A stretch of 64,000 nt of DNA. It comes from Terriglobales bacterium (GTDB taxonomy: Bacteria; Acidobacteriota; Terriglobia; Terriglobales; Acidobacteriaceae). Position numbers and translations under genes: made by a program. How positions within the stretch are numbered: position 1 is the stretch's first letter; the number at the start of each line of letters is the position of its first letter. The notes beneath the pieces were generated by a model. It made no database searches. It saw only the letters and a program-made list of their open reading frames with translations, and was not told the origin of the DNA. The DNA lies in contig DASPRM010000004.1 in the NCBI GenBank assembly GCA_035624455.1, positions 35,273-99,272 on the forward strand, read 5' to 3'. Positions 38,746-46,031 of the stretch are shown here, piece by piece.

Positions 38746-39753
38746 ATGGACCAAACAAGCGATACGAGCCGGCGAGACTTCCTGAAGAAATGCGTCATGG
38801 GGACCGCCGTCCTGCGAACCGCCAAACTGCCATTGTTGGGGATGGCAGGACAGGAATCAACGCCCGGCAAATCGAAGGTTGTGATCGCAAATGATGCACA
38901 GCTCCGCGGTGCGAAAACCACCGTCGACTCCAGTCGGATTGCTAGTCTTCTCGACCGCGCCATGCAAAGCCTATTCGATCTGGATGATCCGATTGAGCCC
39001 TGGAAAAAGCTCGTCCGCGCGGGGCAAAGGGTCGGAGTGAAAGTAAATGCACTTGGAGGACGCGGCCTTTCCAGTAACGTTCAGCTAGTTGAAGCTATCT
39101 GTGAAAGATTGCAGGAAGCTGGAATCAGGGGGAACGACACCGTCATTTGGGACCGCGACACTGAGGAGCTGGAACGTGCCGGATTCCACGTTGCCACGGC
39201 CGGAAACCGCGTTCAATGTTTCGGCAGCGATCGGCTGGGTTACGAAGAGAGGCTGGCGACATATGGCAGCGTCGGCAGCCGGCTGTCGAAGATCCTCACG
39301 CAGCGCAGCGACGTGCTGATCAATGTGCCAGTGCTGAAAGATCATGATGGGGCCGGAGTCACCATCGCCTTGAAGAACATGTACGGCGTAATTCACAACC
39401 CCAACAAATATCACCCCAATGGCTGCAATCCGTATATCGCCGACGTGAATATGCTGCCCGAGATCAGAAGCAAGATGCGGCTGACGATTTGCGATGCCAC
39501 AACCGCCTCGTATGAAGGTGGTCCCGGATACAAGCCGCAATACAGCTGGAAGAATGATGGCCTGATCATCTCGCAAGATCCGGTGGCGCTCGACTATATT
39601 GGCTGGCAGATCATCGAGCGTAAGCGGGCTGAGAAGGGACTGAAGACGCTGGAGGGCGTCGGCAGATCGCCGGCATACATCGCAACAGCCGCCGACGCAG
39701 GGCATCGGCTAGGCATGAATGATCCGCGGCGAATCGCGACTGTCGAAGTGTAA
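38746..39753 (+). CDS. Tat-exported DUF362 protein (first copy)
   Basis: About 335 residues. The N-terminus MDQTSDTSRRDFLKK is a twin-arginine signal, fixing export of a folded, probably cofactor-bearing protein. The DUF362 domain shows VGVKVNALGGRG, DVLINVPVLKDHDGAGVTIALKNMYGV and DPVALDYIGW. GGGAG precedes ATG 38746; the frame also opens at 38683. DUF362 proteins often sit with iron-sulfur proteins, but no ferredoxin motif is present here. A second, diverged copy is at 44945. Confidence 0.82.
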   Translation: MDQTSDTSRRDFLKKCVMGTAVLRTAKLPLLGMAGQESTPGKSKVVIANDAQLRGAKTTVDSSRIASLLDRAMQSLFDLDDPIEPWKKLVRAGQRVGVKVNALGGRGLSSNVQLVEAICERLQEAGIRGNDTVIWDRDTEELERAGFHVATAGNRVQCFGSDRLGYEERLATYGSVGSRLSKILTQRSDVLINVPVLKDHDGAGVTIALKNMYGVIHNPNKYHPNGCNPYIADVNMLPEIRSKMRLTICDATTASYEGGPGYKPQYSWKNDGLIISQDPVALDYIGWQIIERKRAEKGLKTLEGVGRSPAYIATAADAGHRLGMNDPRRIATVEV

Positions 39754-39771
39754 GCGGCGTGAGGTAGTGAG

Positions 39772-41016
39772 ATGTCACGCGAGCTGGATGCGCAAGCAGA
39801 GGGGGAATGGCGGGCCGCAGCGGCGGCAGAAAGTAGCTTGCTCTTAAGCCCTAAGTGCTTCCCGATGCTGTCCCCAGTCGATCGCCGATCGTTTTTGAAA
39901 TGCGCAATGTTATCGGGCGCAGCTCTAAGCCTAGGTGATCTTGGTCAAGATTTGGTCGCTGTCCCTCTCAGTGCATTTCCGCAGAAGCTGGACGATTCAC
40001 GTTTCACCGTCGAGGCTAGGTTCTACCAGAAAATTGAGAATAAGCGGATCAAATGCAAGTTATGCCCGCGCGAATGCACGGTGGGAGACCGGGAGCGTGG
40101 ATACTGTGGTGTGCGAGAAAATCGCGGCGGCACCTACTACACGCTGGTGCACTCGCGCTTGTGTGCGGCACACGTAGACCCCATCGAGAAGAAGCCTTTC
40201 TTCCACTACCTGCCGGGAACTATGGCTTTCTCGCTGGCCACCGCTGGCTGTAACGTCAATTGTAAGTTCTGCCAGAATTGGGACATTTCGCAGGTGCGCC
40301 CGGAGCAAGTTCCCGCCAACTATGCACCCCCAAGATCGGTCGCCGACCTGGCCAGGCAATACCACTGTCCGACGATTGCCTACACCTACAGTGAGCCGGT
40401 GGTCTTCAGCGAGTACCTGATGGATGCGGCGGATGCCGGACACGAAGCCGGCATCCGCAGTGTGGTCGTCTCCAACGGCTATATGCAAGCAGACGCTCTC
40501 AAGGCCGCGTATGGAAAGATGGATGCCGTCAAGATCGATCTGAAAGCCTTCTCCGAATCCTATTACCGCGATGTCGTTGTCGGGGAATTGAAGCCGGTGC
40601 TGAATGCCCTGGTCACTTTGCGAAAAATGGGCAAATGGACTGAAATTGTCTACCTGGTAGTACCGACCCTCAACGATAGCGATGCCGAGTTTCGCGGCCT
40701 GGTTCGGTGGATCAAGACAAATCTCGGCGTAGATGTACCTGTGCATTTTGCGCAATTTCATCCGGAATATCTGCTGAAAAACCTGCCGATTACGCCGGTA
40801 CCGACCCTGGAGCGCGCCAAAGCGATCGCCGACGCTGAGGGACTGCACTACGTCTACATCGGCAATGTGCCAGGGCATCCCGCGGAAAACACCTATTGCC
40901 CGAAGTGCCGCCGCATGCTGGTGGAACGCGTAGGATTGACGGCCAGGCAAATGCTCATCCGCAAGAATGCCTGCCCATTCTGCCAGCAACCGATTCCGGG
41001 AGTGTGGCACGCATGA
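39772..41016 (+). CDS. amrS: AmmeMemoRadiSam system radical SAM enzyme AmrS
   Basis: A 414-residue radical-SAM protein. The cluster motif CNVNCKFC is at 160-167, preceded by an extra cysteine set CKLCPRECTVGDRERGYC (95-112) and followed by C-terminal zinc-ribbon-like pairs (CPKC, CPFC). An N-terminal DRRSFLK twin-arginine-like motif followed by a hydrophobic stretch suggests export or membrane attachment, odd for a SAM-dependent enzyme. GAGG precedes the ATG. Directly followed by the AmrB-AmrA fusion, the two partners that define the system. The reaction is unknown. Confidence 0.88.
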   Translation: MSRELDAQAEGEWRAAAAAESSLLLSPKCFPMLSPVDRRSFLKCAMLSGAALSLGDLGQDLVAVPLSAFPQKLDDSRFTVEARFYQKIENKRIKCKLCPRECTVGDRERGYCGVRENRGGTYYTLVHSRLCAAHVDPIEKKPFFHYLPGTMAFSLATAGCNVNCKFCQNWDISQVRPEQVPANYAPPRSVADLARQYHCPTIAYTYSEPVVFSEYLMDAADAGHEAGIRSVVVSNGYMQADALKAAYGKMDAVKIDLKAFSESYYRDVVVGELKPVLNALVTLRKMGKWTEIVYLVVPTLNDSDAEFRGLVRWIKTNLGVDVPVHFAQFHPEYLLKNLPITPVPTLERAKAIADAEGLHYVYIGNVPGHPAENTYCPKCRRMLVERVGLTARQMLIRKNACPFCQQPIPGVWHA

Positions 41017-41038
41017 GGTCCGAGAGGAGGGCTCGCGC

Positions 41039-42547
41039 ATGAGTATGAAAATTCGCGGCGCAATGTATCGTGCGGCGATCCTACTGATCACGGTTCTGCT
41101 GATTGCGGCATTCCGGCACGATTCGGCTATGAGCCCGGAACACCTGCGGCCGGCTGGAGTGGCAGGCGGCTTCTATCCAGCCGACCCCAAGGCGCTCACG
41201 GCAATGATGGATGACATGCTGGCACATGCATCGCCGCCGCCGATCACGGGCTCGATTGTCGCTGTTGTAGCACCACATGCGGGTTATCAATTCTCCGGCC
41301 CTGTCGCTGCCTTCACGTATGCGGCATTGAAAGGGCAGAAGTTTTCCCGAGTCGTGGTGATCGCCCCGTCGCATTACGAATCCTTTGAATTCACCTCAAT
41401 CTATGACGGTGACGGTTACACGACGCCGCTCGGAACGGTTCGTGTGGACCATGCCTTCGCCGCACAGTTGGTGAAGATGAGCCCCAGCATCAAGCTCTCG
41501 GGCCGCGGACATCTTCCTACCCCCAATGGCACTGAGCATGCACTCGAGGTGGAGTTACCGTGGTTGCAACGGGTTCTGAGTGATTTCCAGCTCGTGCCCA
41601 TCGTCATGGGCGATCGGAGTTATGAAAGCAGCCGTGCCTTGGGAGTAGCTCTTGCGAAGCTGATCCACGGTAACGACACGCTGATCGTGGCGAGCTCCGA
41701 CCTCTCGCATTATCACCCTTACGACGAGGCGGTGAAGATCGACCACAAAACACTCAGCGCACTACAGGCGTGGGACTACTTCAGCATGTCGCAGAACTTC
41801 GGGGCACGAGTTTGGGAAGCTTGTGGCGGCGCACCAATCGTGGCCGCGATGATCGCCGCCGAACGCCTGGGTGCAAATCAGGCTCAGGTGCTGAAGTATG
41901 CCAATTCGGGCGACGTAACATCAGACCGCTCGCGGGTTGTGGGATATAGCGCCGTGGCTCTGGTGAAGACTCCACACTCTCAGTCCGCTGAACCGCCGTT
42001 CTCACTGACCGCGCGCGAGAAAAGCGAACTGCTTGCTCTGGCTCGCACGTCTGTAGAACACGCCGTACAGGAAAAGAGCGCGTATCAACCAACTTCGAGT
42101 ACCAGCGAGGTGCTGAATCAGGAGCACGGCGCCTTTGTGACCTTGCGAGAGTCGCGTGAGCTGCGAGGATGCATTGGCTACACCTCTGCGATGAAGCCTC
42201 TCTACCTGGCAGTGCGGGACACCGCCACGCTGGCTGCCCTGCGCGATCCGCGATTCAGGCCAGTCTCCAGCTCCGAGTTGCCGCAACTCCAATATGAAAT
42301 CTCCGTGCTTTCACCGCTGCGGCGCGTGCAGGATATTCAACAAGTTCAAGTCGGCCGGCACGGTCTGCTGATGAAGAATGGCAGTCGTGAGGGCCTGTTG
42401 CTGCCACAAGTTCCTGTAGAAGAAAAATGGGATCGCAAGCGGTTCCTGGATGAAACCTGCGCTAAGGCCGGCATGCACTTCGGCTGCTGGAAGGATGAGA
42501 ACACCGACATCTTCATGTTTACCGCAGTCGTGTTTGGGGAGAACTGA
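41039..42547 (+). CDS. AmmeMemoRadiSam AmrB (MEMO)-AmrA (AMMECR1) fusion
   Basis: A 502-residue protein. An N-terminal hydrophobic segment (YRAAILLITVLLIAAF) probably anchors it. Residues about 35-310 are MEMO-like: VAPHAGYQFSGPVAAF, THALEVELPWLQ, IVASSDLSHYHPY. Residues about 330-500 are AMMECR1-like: HGAFVTLRESRELRGCIGYT and KWDRKRFLDETCAKAGM. In most genomes these are separate genes or a different order; the fusion shows the two act together with AmrS 22 nt upstream. GGAGG precedes ATG 41039. Function unknown. Confidence 0.88.
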   Translation: MSMKIRGAMYRAAILLITVLLIAAFRHDSAMSPEHLRPAGVAGGFYPADPKALTAMMDDMLAHASPPPITGSIVAVVAPHAGYQFSGPVAAFTYAALKGQKFSRVVVIAPSHYESFEFTSIYDGDGYTTPLGTVRVDHAFAAQLVKMSPSIKLSGRGHLPTPNGTEHALEVELPWLQRVLSDFQLVPIVMGDRSYESSRALGVALAKLIHGNDTLIVASSDLSHYHPYDEAVKIDHKTLSALQAWDYFSMSQNFGARVWEACGGAPIVAAMIAAERLGANQAQVLKYANSGDVTSDRSRVVGYSAVALVKTPHSQSAEPPFSLTAREKSELLALARTSVEHAVQEKSAYQPTSSTSEVLNQEHGAFVTLRESRELRGCIGYTSAMKPLYLAVRDTATLAALRDPRFRPVSSSELPQLQYEISVLSPLRRVQDIQQVQVGRHGLLMKNGSREGLLLPQVPVEEKWDRKRFLDETCAKAGMHFGCWKDENTDIFMFTAVVFGEN

Positions 42548-42551
42548 CTGG

Positions 42552-44969
42552 TTATGTCCGAGCGCTCTTTGCCAGGCTCAACCGGCTAGCCAGAAGCAGG
42601 GGCGCCAGGTTGACTGCGGCAGTGAGCCATGCGGTCTTCCAAAACCCGAATACCGGAATGAGATAACTGCTCAACAACAAAGCGCCGGCACAACCGCCAA
42701 GCAAGTCGATCGCATAGAGTACGCCCACACCGGTTTCGGCTCGACGACCGCCAAGATAAATCTCTGTGGCGATGGGAAACTGATATCCCCCCGCTATTCC
42801 GCACCATACCGCTAAAGCTGGAAAAGCAAGCTGCGCACCCAAAAGAATGCCCGGTCCGCTAGAGCTTCGGGACAGCAGGCTCACTCCAAACAGCAGTACT
42901 GGCGCTGATAGGGCTAGCAGAAGTTGAGCGATTGCGGCAGTTGTCATGTTTGGCCCGCTATCGGAAGCACGAGTGCGAGCGATCCCCAGCCAACTCCCAA
43001 ACGCGATGCCCGCCATGAACATACCGATCAGGATCGCAAGTTGATGGTAGACATAGCCGAAAAGAGACTGGAACGACAGCAGGAGAAAAATCTGTAAAGC
43101 CATCAGCGTGAACCCCGTCGCCGCCACACAGTAGGCCGCCGCTGCCCGCGCGCGTCGCTCCCGTGCGGGCAGATACCCGAGTACAGCGGCTACGAGCAGC
43201 AGTGCGACAAGCACTCCGTCGATAATCGGCCTGAAGGCAATGTGCGCTGCAGCCTGGAATAGACGGGAATAGGCCAATTTGAACTGAGCACTCCACAACA
43301 CCACGTCAAAGTAGTAGGCAATCGGCTCGAAGTCGCGATTGACTGGCGTCGCAGGCAGCGGTTGTAGCAGCTCACGAACTTGAGCCATGCGATCCGGCAT
43401 CATGCGAAATGGGATGAAATATTCCCGCACGTATTGCGTCTGCAGATGCCGGCTCTGCAGCCGGGAAATCAATACTTGCGGATCATCGGTCAAAACATTC
43501 GGTTGCACAGCCGCGAAGAAGTGTGCTGTTTCGCCGGGGATGATGACGACCTGAGGAAAAACCTGTCGCAGCGTATGGTGAATGCAGCGCAGAAATTCTG
43601 CCAATTCTGGGCTGATGTAGTCCTCCGACGAGCGCAGGTCTAACGCCAGCAGCCCTCCAGCAGCGAGATGATGACGAGCCGAATGAAAGAACTCGGCCGT
43701 GTAGAAACGGTTGAGCTGCGCGGTTTGGGGGTCGGGCAGATTCAGAATGATTACATCAAATGAATCAGCCGCCATCTGGAGATAGTGCCGCCCGTCCGCG
43801 TAATGGATGTGGACGCGAGGGTCAGAAAGAGCGGGCGCCGAATACGTCGGGAAAAATTCGCGGAATAGATGAATCAGTGTGGGGTCGAGCTCAACATAGT
43901 CGAGCTGCTCCAGGGTGGGATGCTTCAGCGCTTCGGGAATACTACCATTGACACCGCCGCCCATGAGCAAGACTCGCTTCGGCGCAGGATGCTCAAGCAG
44001 GGCGTAGTGGACGGCCTCTTCGGCAGCATTTGGATCAGGCGTGCTGGCCAGGATCACACCGTTGTCGTAAATACTGCGGATATTACCGGTCTCGACGACC
44101 GTGAGATTGCCGTAGATCGAGTCGCGAATTCCCAAGACGCTGAATCCTCGCCACAGGCGTTGTTGTGCAGACCTGTCGAAGGATGGCGCGATATATAAAA
44201 GAAGCGGAATCGCAAAGCAGGCGGCTGCCACAACCCAACCCGCCACCTGTTTGGGCTTCATCCGCAATAATAAGGTCGCGGCCATGCATAGGTTCAGCAG
44301 GGCGACGAGAATGGCAATCTGAAAAGAGCTCAGGAAACGCAGCAAAACGATGCTGGCCAGGACTCCGCCCAAACCGGAGCCGATGGCCTCAAGCAAGTAG
44401 GCCGAACTGCTCGCGAGGCGGCCGGAAACCGCGCACTCCTGTTGGTACATGCGCGCCGCCACGACGAACAGGCATCCTGAGAGAACACAAAACGTACCCA
44501 GGCACACCAGGGACGTGAGCAGCATCGGCAGCGGACCCACCAGTTCTCCCGGCACTGTCTGAAAGAAAGCCCTGGAGGTGCGTACGATCCAAATCGTTGG
44601 CAGCAGGCTAATGCCCAGCAGGCATTCGATCGCCGCCACCGCCGTCCGAGCATTGTTTTGGCCGATTCCCATCCGGCCGGCCAGGCTGCTTCCGGCGGCA
44701 GTCCATAAAAGCCACGTCGCCAGCATAATTCCCAGAGAAATCTCATTGCCGTTGAACACGACGATAAGTTCCCGCATGAGAAGAATCTGGCCGATGACCG
44801 CGCTGAATCCAACCAAACCCAGAGCAGCTTTTACTGCAATCGTTAGCTGTCGCGCACAGGGCAGTGTGACGGGTTGCACAGGTGGGACCACCGGAACGAA
44901 ATTAGAATCTAGCTGCTGAACAAAAATCAAAAGGCGGTGCGAATATGCCGCCGGCCACCAACCCAACAA
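42552..44969 (-). CDS. Membrane-embedded spermidine-synthase-like protein (fused MFS/SpeE)
   Basis: About 790-805 residues. Six or more helices, then a soluble aminopropyltransferase-like domain with RVLLMGGGVNGSIPEAL, LDYVELDP, VHIHYADGRHYL and FDVIILNLPDPQTAQLNRFYT, then a second helical bundle. Such fusions are widespread but their product is unproven; the NLPDP in place of the usual D-S-(T/S)-D-P suggests an altered amine site. The start is uncertain: the longest frame (TTG 44969) overlaps the divergent DUF362 start by 25 nt, and later GTG/TTG codons lack ribosome sites. It converges on AmrBA with four bases between. Confidence 0.82.
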   Translation of the reverse strand: MLGWWPAAYSHRLLIFVQQLDSNFVPVVPPVQPVTLPCARQLTIAVKAALGLVGFSAVIGQILLMRELIVVFNGNEISLGIMLATWLLWTAAGSSLAGRMGIGQNNARTAVAAIECLLGISLLPTIWIVRTSRAFFQTVPGELVGPLPMLLTSLVCLGTFCVLSGCLFVVAARMYQQECAVSGRLASSSAYLLEAIGSGLGGVLASIVLLRFLSSFQIAILVALLNLCMAATLLLRMKPKQVAGWVVAAACFAIPLLLYIAPSFDRSAQQRLWRGFSVLGIRDSIYGNLTVVETGNIRSIYDNGVILASTPDPNAAEEAVHYALLEHPAPKRVLLMGGGVNGSIPEALKHPTLEQLDYVELDPTLIHLFREFFPTYSAPALSDPRVHIHYADGRHYLQMAADSFDVIILNLPDPQTAQLNRFYTAEFFHSARHHLAAGGLLALDLRSSEDYISPELAEFLRCIHHTLRQVFPQVVIIPGETAHFFAAVQPNVLTDDPQVLISRLQSRHLQTQYVREYFIPFRMMPDRMAQVRELLQPLPATPVNRDFEPIAYYFDVVLWSAQFKLAYSRLFQAAAHIAFRPIIDGVLVALLLVAAVLGYLPARERRARAAAAYCVAATGFTLMALQIFLLLSFQSLFGYVYHQLAILIGMFMAGIAFGSWLGIARTRASDSGPNMTTAAIAQLLLALSAPVLLFGVSLLSRSSSGPGILLGAQLAFPALAVWCGIAGGYQFPIATEIYLGGRRAETGVGVLYAIDLLGGCAGALLLSSYLIPVFGFWKTAWLTAAVNLAPLLLASRLSLAKSART

Positions 44970-45934
44970 TCAGCCGTCGCGAGGCTTTAGTCCAACTGCT
45001 CCGGCTGGGTGGAATTGCCGCGGGAACTACCAGGCTCGGATTCTGGCTTAGCCAGCGCAATCAGCATCCTCAGCCAGAGCTGGCGACAAGTCGGAAACGT
45101 AGTCATGCTGTCGCCGCCAATCCAGTACTGCCCGAGATGGCAGTCATTCAGGGTGCAAATCCTGCGCAACTGGCGCGTGAAGCCATCGAGGCCTTAGGCG
45201 GCATGAGCCGCTTCATCTCGCGCGCCGACATTGTTCTGGTGAAGCCCAACATAGGCTGGGACCGCACTCCCGAACAGGCGGCCAATACCAACCCGCTAAT
45301 CGTTGCCGAGATAGTCCGCCAATGTTGGAACGCCGGAGCCAAGAATGTCATTGTCACCGACGTCAGCTGTAACGAGGCCAGACGGTGCTTCCAGCGTTCG
45401 GGCATTGCCGAAGCGGCGCGGCGCGAGGGGGCGGAGGTCATCCTGCCCGAACCCGCCAGATTCAGGGACGTGGATCTACAAGGCGCAGTGCTGCGCGAGT
45501 GGCCGGTCTTCGATCCCTTCCTCAACGTCGACAAAATCATCAACGTCCCGATCGCCAAACACCACAGCCTGACTGGTACCACCCTGGGAATGAAAAACTG
45601 GTACGGCATCCTGGGCGGCCCCCGCCATCAATTGCATCAAAAGATCCACGAAAGCCTGGTGGATCTCGCAGATTTCATGCGTCCGACACTAACGCTCATC
45701 GATTGCTACCGAGTTCTGATGCGAAACGGACCCACCGGAGGCAACCTGGAAGACGTCGTTTTCAAGAAGACGCTGGTGGCCAGCACTGATCCAGTCGCGG
45801 TCGATGCTTATGTAGCCAATGCCTATTGGGACCTGAAGGTTTCCGCTCTTCCCTATCTGCAGATGGCAGCCCAACGCGGCCTGGGAACATATGAGTTTGA
45901 GCACCTTCGCACAATCGCGAAACAGCTGTCGTGA
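44945..45934 (+). CDS. Tat-exported DUF362 protein (second copy)
   Basis: A 329-residue protein with twin-arginine signal NPTISRREALVQLLRLGG. Domain features: VLVKPNIGWDRTPEQAANTNP, DVSCNEARRCFQRSG, INVPIAKHHSLTGTTLGMKNWYGI and DPVAVDAYVANAYW. It is diverged from the copy at 38746 but has the same architecture. AAGGCGG precedes the ATG. Diverges from the spermidine-synthase-like gene. Confidence 0.83.
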   Translation: MPPATNPTISRREALVQLLRLGGIAAGTTRLGFWLSQRNQHPQPELATSRKRSHAVAANPVLPEMAVIQGANPAQLAREAIEALGGMSRFISRADIVLVKPNIGWDRTPEQAANTNPLIVAEIVRQCWNAGAKNVIVTDVSCNEARRCFQRSGIAEAARREGAEVILPEPARFRDVDLQGAVLREWPVFDPFLNVDKIINVPIAKHHSLTGTTLGMKNWYGILGGPRHQLHQKIHESLVDLADFMRPTLTLIDCYRVLMRNGPTGGNLEDVVFKKTLVASTDPVAVDAYVANAYWDLKVSALPYLQMAAQRGLGTYEFEHLRTIAKQLS

Positions 45935-46031
45935 TGACGATACCGGGTTGGGAATTGGACCGGCCCATGAGGTCGGGCAGGTTCTGAGGTCGCGATTTTC
46001 GCGACCGCTGTATTCCTGATTCTGAGGCGTT

